From Ruminococcus sp. (GTDB taxonomy: Bacteria > Bacillota > Clostridia > Oscillospirales > Acutalibacteraceae), in contig SFCS01000002.1 of the NCBI GenBank assembly GCA_004558485.1, forward strand, positions 1 through 64,000: a DNA stretch of 64,000 bases. The letters are read 5' to 3'. Position 1 is the first letter of the stretch. Every line of letters begins with the position of its first letter. Positions 1 to 8,236 of this stretch are shown here, piece after piece. A model generated the notes under the pieces. The model did no database searches, was not told the DNA's origin, and saw only the letters and a program-made list of their open reading frames with translations. The translations under genes were made by a program, and so were the position numbers.

Positions 1-359
<359 letters not shown>

Positions 360-481
360 CCGTCAGGCTCATCTTGATTGATCATTTTTGATATGCGATG
401 TATGCTCATCGCTAAAGGCGAGTTTCTCGTCAGGTTCTATCCGTTTTCTTCTTCTCCTTTGTTCAGTTCTCAGGGTACAGG

Positions 482-517
482 AAAGCCTGTCGATAATTCG
501 ACAGGCTTTTTGTTTTT
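482..517 (+). terminator. rRNA operon terminator
   Basis: An 11-bp perfect stem (AAAGCCTGTCG at 482-492 with its complement at 499-509) is followed by a T-rich tract to 517. It lies about 120 bases after the 23S end. Positions 360-480 hold only spacer and no recognisable 5S rRNA. Confidence 0.9.
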
Positions 518-590
518 GTCGTATACGCGTATAATTTCCTTTTCGGACTGAGCGCGCTCTGTATGAAGCGACGTCATTCCGAATAAGCGG

Positions 591-914
591 GTGGAGCCGG
601 AAAATGTCTATGAAACGACCGTCACCCGGCTGGTCGCCGCAGCAGTCGTTATGATCCCGTACCTTCTGCTGACGGAGGATTTTTCCGCTGTCACGGTGAA
701 TGTGACGGCGGTCGGCATGGTGCAGTCGGAGGGCATCGTGCATACCGGCATCGCCTATGCCCTCCACTTCGGCAGTATGAAAACCTGAAGGCACAGTACA
801 TCGCCGTGATGGCTATATCGATCGGCGTTTGCGCTGCTCCTGTCCGCTGCGGCTTGCACGAAAAGCCGTCCGTCTTCGGCATCATCGGCTCTGTGCTCGT
901 CAGCGAGGCAACAG
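591..914 (+). pseudogene. Broken EamA/DMT-type transporter, C-terminal remnant
   Basis: The frame from 591 reads through segments typical of the last third of EamA (drug/metabolite) exporters, such as IPYLLLTEDFSAVT and GIVHTGIAYALHFGSMK, and stops at 788. In shifted frames, LKAQYIAVMA (about 787-816), FALLLSAA (about 829-852) and GIIGSVLVSEATG continue the same family pattern, so at least two frameshifts are present. There is no credible N-terminal half. The last 30 bases (877-906) recur exactly at 3717-3746. I read it as a decayed exporter gene. The family assignment is from remembered sequence pattern, not a search. Confidence 0.7.
877..906 (+). repeat. 30-bp direct repeat, left copy
   Basis: CGGCATCATCGGCTCTGTGC and the following ten bases are identical to 3717-3746. 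It encodes GIIGSVLVSE in the tail of the broken exporter. The repeat flanks the regulator/oxidoreductase segment. Confidence 0.95.
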
Positions 915-916
915 GC

Positions 917-946
917 AAAAGAAAACCGTGTCAACGGTTTTCTTTT
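917..946 (-). terminator. Terminator overlapping the end of the AraC gene
   Basis: A 13-bp perfect inverted repeat (AAAAGAAAACCGT, loop GTCA, and its complement) spans the stop codon of the AraC-type gene and ends in a T tract on either strand, so it can act in both directions. Confidence 0.8.
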
Positions 947-1761
947 GCAAACACCTTGGGTGTCACGCCGTATTTTTTCTTGAAAACGGATGAAAAATAG
1001 GCGGGATTGCAAAAACCGAGACTGTCGGAGATCTCCGTGACCGAAAAGGACGACTGTCGCAAAAACCACGCAGCTTCATCCAGCCGCAGATTTTCGATGT
1101 AGGCACTGATGCTGACACCGGCGCGTTTTTTGAAAAGGTGACTGAGCATCGAAACGCTGCAATGAAACCGTTTTGCGAGGTCTCCCATGGTGATGCGCGC
1201 GGTATGGTGTGCGGTAATATACCGCACGACCTCCGCATAAAAGTCGCCGCTGTCCTTTGTCATGCCGGCTTCTCTCTCCAAATACTGTTCCAGCATGAAT
1301 TGCAGCGGACGAATGACGGTGTCGAGCGCCGCTTTCTCCGGAACGGCTGCCAGCGTGTCACTGCGCATTTTCAGCAGCGTGTCGCACGGCACACGATTTT
1401 TCTCCGCAAAGTGCCGCGCCTTGCTTTGCGCCGTTTTTTCATCGCGCCCGACATATCCGCTCACCGAAATGAATCCCACCACCTGTCCGCCGCAGGTCAC
1501 GGGGTATACATATTCTCCCACACCGGCATAGCAGACACCGAAAAACGCGCCCGCGCGGCATTTTTCGATGACGCTGTGCTGTTTTTTTATGCAGACATCC
1601 AGGTTGCCTATGATATTCTTGATGTAGGCACAGTAGGGATTCAGATGAAAATTATAGCGGATAAGCTCCGGGACAGTGACAAATTCCCCGTGAAGCGTCA
1701 CAAAAAGCCGCTGGTTGGTTATCAGAAAATCCATATAGCTGCAAATGTCCTGCAATTCCAT
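931..1761 (-). CDS. AraC family transcriptional regulator with PocR-like sensor domain
   Basis: A 276-residue DNA-binding regulator. The N-terminal half (about residues 1-150) resembles the PocR ligand-binding domain, with a spaced cysteine pattern (NPYCAYIK, DVCIKKQ, EKCRAG, GVCYAG). The C-terminal about 100 residues carry the paired AraC helix-turn-helix, ending in NPAYFSSVFKKKYGVTP. I chose the ATG at 1761 because a GGGGT ribosome site lies six bases before it; a TTG 39 bases upstream is open but has no site. It is divergent from the FAD oxidoreductase at 1876, sharing a short promoter region, so it probably controls that gene in response to a small molecule. The inducer is unknown. Confidence 0.9.
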   Translation of the reverse strand: MELQDICSYMDFLITNQRLFVTLHGEFVTVPELIRYNFHLNPYCAYIKNIIGNLDVCIKKQHSVIEKCRAGAFFGVCYAGVGEYVYPVTCGGQVVGFISVSGYVGRDEKTAQSKARHFAEKNRVPCDTLLKMRSDTLAAVPEKAALDTVIRPLQFMLEQYLEREAGMTKDSGDFYAEVVRYITAHHTARITMGDLAKRFHCSVSMLSHLFKKRAGVSISAYIENLRLDEAAWFLRQSSFSVTEISDSLGFCNPAYFSSVFKKKYGVTPKVFAKENR

Positions 1762-1812
1762 TTTTACCCCACTTAATTTGCACGATTTTATTATTTTCAA
1801 AGTGAAATATAG

Positions 1813-1841
1813 TTGAAGTCAACAGTTTGCAACAGTATACT
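1813..1841 (+). promoter_or_regulatory. Sigma-A promoter of the FAD oxidoreductase gene
   Basis: TTGAAG (1813-1818), a 17-base spacer and TATACT (1836-1841) lie about 35 bases before the start codon, in the divergent region shared with the AraC-type regulator. Confidence 0.75.
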
Positions 1842-1875
1842 ACGAGCAGAAGGACCTGTCAAGGGTGGTATGAAC

Positions 1876-3564
1876 ATGAGGCATATAGAACACTGTGCCG
1901 ATCTTGGCGTGATCGGCGGCGGCATGGCGGGCATCTGCGCCGCGCTTTCTGCGGCAAGACACGGGATACGGGTCGTTTTGATGCAGGATCGCGGTGTGCT
2001 CGGCGGAAATGCATCAAGCGAGATCCGCATGTGGATCTGCGGTGCGCACGGCAAGGATCGCCGCGAGACGGGCATTGTCGAAGAGCTCATGCTGGAAAAT
2101 TTCTATCAAAATCCACAGCTGAGCTATCCGCTATGGGATGCTACTCTGTTTCACGCGGTATCGCAGCAGGAAAATCTCACGCTGCTGCTCAACACAAGCT
2201 GTCTCGACGCGACGACGGAAAACGGAAAGATCGTCAGCGTCACGGGGTGGCAATCATCCGCGGAGACCGTGCACACCGTGAAGGCGCGCTTTTTTGCGGA
2301 TTGCTCCGGTGACAGCATTTTGGCACCTCTCACGGGGGCGGCATATCGTTATGGCAGAGAGGCGCGCGACGCATTTGGCGAGAGCATCGAGCCGGAGCAA
2401 GCCGACGAAAAGACGATGGGCATGAGCTGCCTCTTTCAGGTGCGGGAAACGGAAAGGGAGCAGAAATTCGTTCCGCCCGTGTGGGCATACCGCTATCCTA
2501 CCGATGCTGACATTCCCTTTCGGGAACACGATCTTTCCACGAACTTCTGGTGGATCGAAACGGGCGGCGAGGGCGACTGCATCCATGACACCGACAAATG
2601 TCGTGATGAGCTGCTGAAAATGGCATACGGTGTTTGGGATCATGTGAAAAATCACGGTGACCACGGCGCAAAAAACTATGTGCTCGACTGGGTGGGACTG
2701 CTGCCGGGCAAGCGCGAGAGCAGGCGGTATGTCGGAAAATACACCGTCACACAAAACGATGTTGAGGCAGGCGGTAAATTCGCAGACATTGTTGCCTACG
2801 GCGGGTGGAGCATGGACGATCACTTTCCGGCGGGAATGGCGCACAAGACCTCCTACCCCACCGTCTATCATCCCGCACCCTCGCCGTGGGGCATTCCCTT
2901 CAGAGCACTTTGCTCAGAGAATATCGAAAATCTTCTGTTTGCAGGTCGAAACATCAGCGTTACCCACGCAGCACTGTCCTCGTCGCGCGTGATGGCGACC
3001 TGTGCACTGCTCGGTCAGGCGGTCGGCACAGCGGTGGCGCAAATGGTGCATGATGGGGCAAACACCGACACAATCGACATCGAAAAGCTACAAAACATGC
3101 TTATGGCAGACGATTGCTGGCTGCCGGGGAAGCAAAGACGAATTGCAGTGCTGTCACAGCGGCTGCACTGCAATGCCCCCGTGGTCATCAACGGGAAAGA
3201 GCGGGGCGACGAAAATAAGTGGATCGGCAAAAAAGGGGACTTCCTGGAATTTTACGGGGATGCGCCGTTTCACCTTCACGGCATACGGCTCGTGCTCGAC
3301 AGCGATCTCAATCGGGACTATCAAAATATGCCCTGCTGCATCCGTCTACACGAGGAACGCTTCAGGCTTCCGAAAACGCTCCTAAAGGATTTCGATATTG
3401 TGCTTACGCTTTCGGACGGCAAGACCAAAACGCTCGCGCTGCGGGATGTGCACACGCGCTTTCTGCGTCTTTTTGCGGATGAGGAAGTGACGAGCGTGCG
3501 GCTTTTTCCGCTTGCCACGCATGGTGCGGAAACCTACAACATTTTCAATTTCGAGGTATTCTGA
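1876..3564 (+). CDS. FAD-dependent oxidoreductase (FAD_oxidored family)
   Basis: A 562-residue protein with an N-terminal dinucleotide-binding motif (LGVIGGGMAGICAA, about residues 11-24) and the continuing pattern VVLMQDRGVLGGNASSEIRMW. The middle contains LLFAGRNISVTHAALSSSRVMATCALLGQAVG, typical of the FAD_oxidored (PF12831-type) flavoproteins. The C-terminal about 150 residues look like a beta-rich accessory domain. The ATG at 1876 has AAGGGTGG about seven bases upstream; the in-frame ATG at 1870 is too close to it. Substrate unknown. Control by the divergent AraC-type regulator is likely. The next reading frame starts immediately after the stop and is a truncated gene of the same superfamily. 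Confidence 0.9.
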   Translation: MRHIEHCADLGVIGGGMAGICAALSAARHGIRVVLMQDRGVLGGNASSEIRMWICGAHGKDRRETGIVEELMLENFYQNPQLSYPLWDATLFHAVSQQENLTLLLNTSCLDATTENGKIVSVTGWQSSAETVHTVKARFFADCSGDSILAPLTGAAYRYGREARDAFGESIEPEQADEKTMGMSCLFQVRETEREQKFVPPVWAYRYPTDADIPFREHDLSTNFWWIETGGEGDCIHDTDKCRDELLKMAYGVWDHVKNHGDHGAKNYVLDWVGLLPGKRESRRYVGKYTVTQNDVEAGGKFADIVAYGGWSMDDHFPAGMAHKTSYPTVYHPAPSPWGIPFRALCSENIENLLFAGRNISVTHAALSSSRVMATCALLGQAVGTAVAQMVHDGANTDTIDIEKLQNMLMADDCWLPGKQRRIAVLSQRLHCNAPVVINGKERGDENKWIGKKGDFLEFYGDAPFHLHGIRLVLDSDLNRDYQNMPCCIRLHEERFRLPKTLLKDFDIVLTLSDGKTKTLALRDVHTRFLRLFADEEVTSVRLFPLATHGAETYNIFNFEVF

Positions 3565-3762
3565 ATGTATATCGTGGAAAAAGCAAGACAAACGGAGATT
3601 GCGGGAACCTATGACGTCATTGTTGCGGGCGCGGGGCCGTCCGGGTTCGCGGCGGCGGTGACGGCGGCGCGAAACGGCGCGAAAACGCTGCTCATCGAGG
3701 CGCAGGCGGGCGTCGGCGGCATCATCGGCTCTGTGCTCGTCAGCGAAATGACGGGAGAATAA
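3565..3762 (+). pseudogene. Truncated FAD-dependent oxidoreductase fused to exporter tail
   Basis: A 65-codon frame begins directly after the preceding stop. Residues 1-51 are the start of a second flavoprotein, with the Rossmann motif VIVAGAGPSGFAAAVTAARN and GAKTLLIEAQAGVGG. From there the sequence changes to GIIGSVLVSEMTGE and a stop. That tail is encoded by the 30-bp direct repeat and matches the end of the broken EamA exporter at 873-914. The gene was therefore cut after about 50 codons by a rearrangement. It is unlikely to make a functional enzyme. Confidence 0.85.
3717..3746 (+). repeat. 30-bp direct repeat, right copy
   Basis: Exact copy of 877-906. It marks the junction where the truncated FAD gene meets the exporter tail. 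Confidence 0.95.
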
Positions 3763-3764
3763 CA

Positions 3765-3806
3765 AAAACGCGCGCACAAACCGTTTGCGGTTCGTGCGCG
3801 CGTTTT
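3765..3806. terminator. Bidirectional terminator between convergent units
   Basis: Outer stem AAAACGCGCGCAC pairs with GTGCGCGCGTTTT, with a small inner AACCG/CGGTT stem. It separates the plus-strand oxidoreductase unit from the minus-strand TfoX-like gene and has T tracts on both sides. Confidence 0.85.
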
Positions 3807-3807
3807 A

Positions 3808-4116
3808 TTATTTCTTTTTGGGGAGCGGCGTGATGCGCTCCAAGAGGGGAATAAGCTCTTCGAGGAGAGCAGGGTTTTCTATGTCCGGCATATAGTGCTC
3901 CTTTGCACCGTCATAGGGAAAGCCGCGCGGGGCATCCGAAAGCAGCGGTGCAACCTCCGGCAGCATCTTTACGAACACGCAGTTGTCGCACAGCAGCAGG
4001 ATCGGTCTGTCGTTCAGATAGACCATGTATTCCCCGAACATTTTGCGGCTGCGCACTTCGCTGAACGGGCGGATGCAGTCACAGACAAAATCGCAATACG
4101 CGGCAGAGGTCGCCAT
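3808..4116 (-). CDS. TfoX N-terminal domain protein
   Basis: A 102-residue protein matching the TfoX N-terminal domain pattern: SEVRSRKMFGEYMVYLNDRPI, CDNCVFVKMLPE and a terminal ENPALLEELIPLLERITPLP. In proteobacteria TfoX is linked to competence; in Firmicutes these small single-domain relatives have no established role. The ATG at 4116 follows GGAGGG by five bases. It starts one base after the stop of the membrane protein gene upstream, so the two are co-transcribed. Confidence 0.85.
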   Translation of the reverse strand: MATSAAYCDFVCDCIRPFSEVRSRKMFGEYMVYLNDRPILLLCDNCVFVKMLPEVAPLLSDAPRGFPYDGAKEHYMPDIENPALLEELIPLLERITPLPKKK

Positions 4117-4117
4117 A

Positions 4118-4567
4118 TCATCCCTCCGTTTCTTCCGGCGGGGCGGGGAGACGGGAGAGGGCAAACAGAACACCCTCCTCGTCCGATCCTTCAAAGGTAA
4201 AACGGTGTTTCCCGCCGTCTGTCGTTTCAAAATGAAAGCAGTGCTGCAAAACGCCGTTCGGCGTGCGATCGGTAGTCTGCCATGCCGCGCGAATCTCGTC
4301 AAAGGCATATTCCTTGCCGTTTGCGGGCGTCGTTTGCAGAAAGAGACGGTCGTCCGCAAGGCACAGCCGATGAAAACAATGCCGCCAAAAGGCATAACCG
4401 ATGACGGCAAGCACAAACAGCATAAGCGTACCCGTGACAAAGAACGCGCCGTTGTTCGCTTTCCGCAAAAGCACGGTGACCGTGCCGAAAACGGCAAGCA
4501 GCACTGCCGCGGGGATTACCCCTGTGAGGCTGCCGCAAAGGGTATAGCGCCAAGTGGTCTTTTTCAT
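4118..4567 (-). CDS. Small membrane protein with PH-like cytosolic part
   Basis: A 149-residue protein of unknown function. Two hydrophobic segments are visible near residues 11-32 (LTGVIPAAVLLAVFGTVTVL) and 40-57, followed by a soluble beta-rich tail of about 85 residues (for example DDRLFLQTTPANGKEYAFDEI) that resembles a bacterial PH-type domain. The start is the ATG at 4567, preceded by AAGGAGCGACAT. It sits between valS and the TfoX-like gene in the same direction, but a strong terminator separates it from valS. Confidence 0.7.
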   Translation of the reverse strand: MKKTTWRYTLCGSLTGVIPAAVLLAVFGTVTVLLRKANNGAFFVTGTLMLFVLAVIGYAFWRHCFHRLCLADDRLFLQTTPANGKEYAFDEIRAAWQTTDRTPNGVLQHCFHFETTDGGKHRFTFEGSDEEGVLFALSRLPAPPEETEG

Positions 4568-4584
4568 ATGTCGCTCCTTTTTGA

Positions 4585-4614
4585 AAAACGCCGCCGAGGA
4601 GTCGGCGGCGTTTT
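4585..4614 (-). terminator. valS terminator
   Basis: A 13-bp perfect stem AAAACGCCGCCGA, loop GGAG, ends in a T tract on the minus strand, directly after the valS stop codon. Confidence 0.85.
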
Positions 4615-4620
4615 GACCCA

Positions 4621-7257
4621 TTATAAGGCTTCCATGCTCTTTTCGAGCAGCACCAGCTTTTCGCGCAGACGATCGGCACTTGCGCGCGTGCTCTCGACAA
4701 CAGCGGCAGGCGCTTTCCCCGTGAAAGCGGGGTTATCAAGACGCGCCAGGATGCCGTCAAGCTGCTTCTGCGCACTGTCCTTTTCCTTTTGCAGACGCGC
4801 TTTTTCCGCAGCCACATCCACAAGCTCCGCCATCGGGATCTTCACGGTGGCGTCTGCGGTGACGATGCTGACAGCACCGGCAACCTCAAATGCTTTGTCG
4901 ATCCTGACATCGGAGGCAGAGGCAAGCCGCGTGATAAACGGCACGCCCGCCTTGAAGGTGTCGACAAAGGCGGTCTCGATGAACACCTCCGCCTTGCGGG
5001 ACGGCGGCACATTCATTTCGGCGCGGCGATTGCGGATTGCACGGATCGCCGTCATGATGCGCTCCATCTCCTGCTCCTCGGCGGCGAAATGCAGAGCCTC
5101 GGTATACACCGGCCACTTGGCGCACATGAGCGCATCGCCCGTGTGCGGCAGCGACTGCCAGATTTCCTCCGTGATGAACGGCATGAACGGATGCAAGAGC
5201 TTCAGCATGCCGGTCATGGTATACACCAGCACGCGCAGCGCGTCGGCGCGTCCCTCTCCCTGCAGACGGATCTTGGAAAGCTCGATATACCAGTCGCAGA
5301 AGTCATCCCAAATGAAGTCATAGAGCTTTTGTACCGCGATGCCCAGCTCGAACTTTTCGAGGTTTTCGGTCACGGCGGCGGCAAGGTCGTTGAACCTCGT
5401 CAGGATCCAGCGATCCTCCAGCGCCAGCGTCTCCGGCAGCGTCAGCGGTACATCGTCCTCCCCGATGTTCATGAGAATGAACCGCGAGGCGTTCCACAGC
5501 TTGTTGGCAAAATTGCGGGAGGCCTCGACCTTTTCGCGGATATACCGCATGTCGTTTCCGGGGCTGTTGCCGGTAGCCAGCGTAAAGCGCAGCGCGTCCG
5601 CACCGAACTCCTTGATGACCTCGAGCGGATCGACGCCGTTGCCGAGCGATTTGGACATCTTTCTGCCCTGCGCGTCCCGCACCAGTCCGTGAATGAACAC
5701 GGTTTTGAACGGTACATCACCCATGTGCTCCAGTCCGGAGAACATCATGCGGGCAACCCAGAAGAAAATGATGTCATAGCCGGTGACCAGCGTGTCGGTC
5801 GGATAGAAATAGGAAAGCTCCGGTGTTTTGTCGGGCCAGCCGAGCGTGGAAAACGGCCAAAGGGCGGAGGAAAACCAGGTGTCCAGCGTGTCCTCGTCCT
5901 GTGTCAGATGCGCCTTGCCGCACTTCGGGCAGACGGTGGGCTCGTCGCGGCTGACGATGACCTCGCCGCAGTCCGCACAATACCATGCGGGAATGCGGTG
6001 CCCCCACCACAGCTGACGGGAGATGCACCAGTCACGGATGTTTTCCATCCAGTTATAGTAGATCTTGTCAAAGCGTTCCGGCACGAACTTCGTCTTGCCC
6101 TCGCGCACCGCCTGGATCGCCGGTTCGGCGAGCGGTTTCATTTTCACGAACCATTGCAGCGAGACGCGCGGCTCGATGACGGTGTGGCAGCGGTAGCAGG
6201 TGCCGACATTGTGCTTGAGCGGCTCGACCTTCACAAGAACGCCCGCATCCTTTAGATCGTCGACGATCGCCTTGCGACATTCCTCGATGGTCATGCCGGC
6301 ATATTTGCCCGCAAGCTCGTTCATGTGCCCGTCGTCGGTGGTGACGGTGATGACCTCCAGGTTGTGGCGCTGCCCCACCTCAAAGTCGTTCGGGTCGTGC
6401 GCAGGCGTGATCTTCACCACGCCGGTACCGAAATCCATCTCGACATATGCGTCGGCGATGATCGGAATTTCCTTGCCGACAAGCGGCAGAACGAGCATTT
6501 TGCCGACAAGCGCCTTATAGCGCTCGTCGTCGGGGTGCACCGCCACGGCGGTATCGCCCAGCATGGTTTCCGGACGGGTGGTGGCAAGCTGCAGATAACC
6601 GCTGCCGTCGGCAAGCGGATACCGCAGATGATAGAAAAAGCCGTCCGTCTCCTTGAACTCTACCTCCGCATCGGAAATGGAGGTACGGCAGTGCGGACAC
6701 CAGTTGATGATGCGCTCGCCGCGGTAGATGAGCTTTTGCTCATAGAGCTTTACAAACACCTCGCGCACGGCTTTGGAGCAGCCCTCATCCATCGTGAAGC
6801 GCTCGCGCTCCCAGTCGCAGGAGGAGCCGATCTTGTGCAGCTGCTGCACGATGCGGCCGCCATAGACCTCTTTCCACTTCCACGCGCGCTCCAAAAAGGC
6901 GTCTCTGCCGATGTCCTCTTTTGTGATGCCCTCTTTTTTCATCGCCTCGACGATCTTCGCCTCGGTGGCGATGGAGGCGTGATCCGTGCCGGGCATCCAC
7001 AGCGCCTCATAGCCCTGCATCCGCCGCCAGCGAATCAGGATATCCTGCAGCGTGTTGTCCAGCGCGTGTCCCATGTGCAGCTGTCCCGTGATGTTCGGGG
7101 GCGGCATGACGACGGTATACGGTTTTTTCTCGACGCCGTTTTCATCCTTCGCGTGCGCCTCGGCGTGAAACCAGCCGCCCTTCAGCCAAAAATCATAGAT
7201 GCGATCCTCCACTTCGCTCGGATCATACACCTTTGCCAGTGTTTTTTTCTCTGCCAT
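4621..7257 (-). CDS. valS: Valyl-tRNA synthetase
   Basis: An 878-residue class Ia synthetase that charges tRNA-Val and edits mischarged threonine. Visible motifs are the HIGH-type element PPPNITGQLHMGHAL (about residues 51-65) and the KMSKS loop GRKMSKSLGNGVDP. A C-terminal coiled-coil arm is also visible (about residues 810-878, AAEKARLQKEKDSAQKQLDG). The length is normal. The ATG at 7257 follows GGGGAAGTGGAGC; a codon seven residues upstream is open but lacks a site. I found no T-box leader, although valS genes in Firmicutes often have one. A sigma-A promoter lies 70-100 bases upstream. Confidence 0.98.
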   Translation of the reverse strand: MAEKKTLAKVYDPSEVEDRIYDFWLKGGWFHAEAHAKDENGVEKKPYTVVMPPPNITGQLHMGHALDNTLQDILIRWRRMQGYEALWMPGTDHASIATEAKIVEAMKKEGITKEDIGRDAFLERAWKWKEVYGGRIVQQLHKIGSSCDWERERFTMDEGCSKAVREVFVKLYEQKLIYRGERIINWCPHCRTSISDAEVEFKETDGFFYHLRYPLADGSGYLQLATTRPETMLGDTAVAVHPDDERYKALVGKMLVLPLVGKEIPIIADAYVEMDFGTGVVKITPAHDPNDFEVGQRHNLEVITVTTDDGHMNELAGKYAGMTIEECRKAIVDDLKDAGVLVKVEPLKHNVGTCYRCHTVIEPRVSLQWFVKMKPLAEPAIQAVREGKTKFVPERFDKIYYNWMENIRDWCISRQLWWGHRIPAWYCADCGEVIVSRDEPTVCPKCGKAHLTQDEDTLDTWFSSALWPFSTLGWPDKTPELSYFYPTDTLVTGYDIIFFWVARMMFSGLEHMGDVPFKTVFIHGLVRDAQGRKMSKSLGNGVDPLEVIKEFGADALRFTLATGNSPGNDMRYIREKVEASRNFANKLWNASRFILMNIGEDDVPLTLPETLALEDRWILTRFNDLAAAVTENLEKFELGIAVQKLYDFIWDDFCDWYIELSKIRLQGEGRADALRVLVYTMTGMLKLLHPFMPFITEEIWQSLPHTGDALMCAKWPVYTEALHFAAEEQEMERIMTAIRAIRNRRAEMNVPPSRKAEVFIETAFVDTFKAGVPFITRLASASDVRIDKAFEVAGAVSIVTADATVKIPMAELVDVAAEKARLQKEKDSAQKQLDGILARLDNPAFTGKAPAAVVESTRASADRLREKLVLLEKSMEAL

Positions 7258-7325
7258 GCTCCACTTCCCCGTCCCCAAAAGCGGGACTTCTTTCGATTTT
7301 TACCGTTTCTGACGGTATTGTACTT

Positions 7326-7353
7326 ATTATACTACATTTTATGGTAAAATCAA
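7326..7353 (-). promoter_or_regulatory. valS promoter
   Basis: Minus-strand TTGATT (7348-7353), a 16-base spacer and TATAAT (7326-7331). The transcript leader to the valS start is only about 60-65 bases, too short for a T-box. Confidence 0.75.
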
Positions 7354-7361
7354 GCACAAAA

Positions 7362-7494
7362 AGCGGAAAGCCACCGTCTCAAATCAGACGGTGGCTTTAC
7401 ACGCGTTAAAGGGGTGTTGAGGAGGGGAATTATACCCGCTTGACGAAGGGGAAGGTGCGGCTCCGTTCCTCCTTCCGGGTACAGTTAGAGTATA
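7362..7494 (-). ncRNA. Possible small structured RNA between valS and lexA
   Basis: Positions 7258-7562 hold no protein gene. On the minus strand a possible TATACT box (7489-7494, with a poor -35) precedes an about 50-base region that can fold as a long hairpin (TACCCG at 7433-7438 pairing with CGGGTA at 7476-7481, with a GAAGG/CCTTC inner stem). This is followed by a perfect 13-bp terminator stem AAAGCCACCGTCT (7367-7398) and a T-rich tail. The terminator lies before the valS promoter, so it must end something other than valS. It does not match SRP RNA or 6S RNA as I remember them. Only the terminator is well supported. Confidence 0.35.
7367..7398 (-). terminator. Terminator upstream of the valS promoter
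   Basis: A perfect 13-bp stem AAAGCCACCGTCT with a six-base loop, followed on the minus strand by CCGCTTTTTG. It could isolate valS from the lexA side or end the putative small RNA. Confidence 0.75.
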
Positions 7495-7562
7495 GCGTGC
7501 CCACATGAGGAATGGATGAACGAACTGTGAATAGAATGTAAGAAAATTATTTTCCAAAAACA

Positions 7563-7576
7563 CAAACAAATGTTTG
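7563..7576 (+). promoter_or_regulatory. LexA operator (SOS box)
   Basis: CAAACAAATGTTTG is a perfect 5-4-5 palindrome that matches the Bacillus-type SOS box CGAACRNRYGTTYG except for one base (G to A at position 2). It overlaps the -35 box of the lexA promoter, which fits self-repression. Confidence 0.75.
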
Positions 7577-7602
7577 CATTTTTGAAAAATGTGTGTTATA
7601 AT
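7574..7602 (+). promoter_or_regulatory. lexA promoter
   Basis: TTGCAT (7574-7579), a 17-base spacer and TATAAT (7597-7602), with a TG one base before the -10. The SOS box covers its -35. Confidence 0.85.
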
Positions 7603-7642
7603 ACAGGCGATAACTCAGAAATACGAACGAAAGGATGTTTGT

Positions 7643-8230
7643 ATGAAGCCGTTGACCGAGAAACAACAGAAGGTTTTGACCTTTTTGAAGGAACGCGCGC
7701 AGGACGGTCTGCCGCCCTCTGTGCGGGAGATCTGCACCGCCACCGGCATCAAGTCCACCTCCACGGTGCACGCCTATCTGCGCTTTTTGGAGGATGAGGG
7801 ATACATCTCGCGGCAAAGCGGACTTAACCGTGCGATCCGGCTGCCGGGGGAGAGCGTGATGCGCGTGCCGCTGCTCGGCAAGGTCACGGCGGGCATCCCG
7901 ATTCTCGCCGTGGAGCAGGTCGAGGAATATGTGCCCTATTCCGGCGGCGGGTATCATGCGGGCGATCTGTTTGCGCTGCGCGTGTCCGGCACCAGTATGA
8001 TCAACGCCGGCATCCTTGATAAGGATATTGTCATCGTGAAAAAAACGCCGGTCGCCGAAAACGGCGACATCGTGGTGGCGCTGATCGGCGACGAGGCCAC
8101 CGTCAAGCGCATCTACCGCGAAAAGGATCACATCCGGCTGCAGCCGGAGAACGATGCCTTTGAACCGATCATCGTGAAAGAGGTCGTCGTCCTCGGCAAG
8201 GTCGTTTCCCTTTTGCGCAATTTCGGGTGA
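7643..8230 (+). CDS. lexA: LexA SOS repressor
   Basis: A 195-residue repressor that autocleaves when RecA is activated. Residues 1-65 form the winged helix DNA-binding domain (LTEKQQKVLTFLKERAQDG, PPSVREICTATG). The cleavage site is Ala83-Gly84 (GKVTAGIPI). The S24-type peptidase domain has the catalytic serine in SGTSM (Ser118) and lysine in EATVKR (Lys155). Start ATG 7643 follows AAAGGATGTTTGT. It has its own promoter with an SOS box and a terminator, so it is a single-gene unit. Confidence 0.97.
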   Translation: MKPLTEKQQKVLTFLKERAQDGLPPSVREICTATGIKSTSTVHAYLRFLEDEGYISRQSGLNRAIRLPGESVMRVPLLGKVTAGIPILAVEQVEEYVPYSGGGYHAGDLFALRVSGTSMINAGILDKDIVIVKKTPVAENGDIVVALIGDEATVKRIYREKDHIRLQPENDAFEPIIVKEVVVLGKVVSLLRNFG

Positions 8231-8236
8231 GAGAAG

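Noticed and set aside
4789..7347. Long plus-strand frames (488 and 340 codons) opposite valS
   Set aside because: valS has all class Ia motifs on the minus strand. The plus frames are low-complexity R/H-rich and lack start signals.
7433..7481. SRP (4.5S/scRNA) or 6S RNA
   Set aside because: The GGAAGGAGGAACGG element only superficially resembles the SRP tetraloop region, and the rest of the conserved pattern is absent.
7258..7562. A T-box leader for valS
   Set aside because: The valS promoter leaves a leader of about 65 bases, and no AGGGTGG-type specifier or antiterminator sequence is present.
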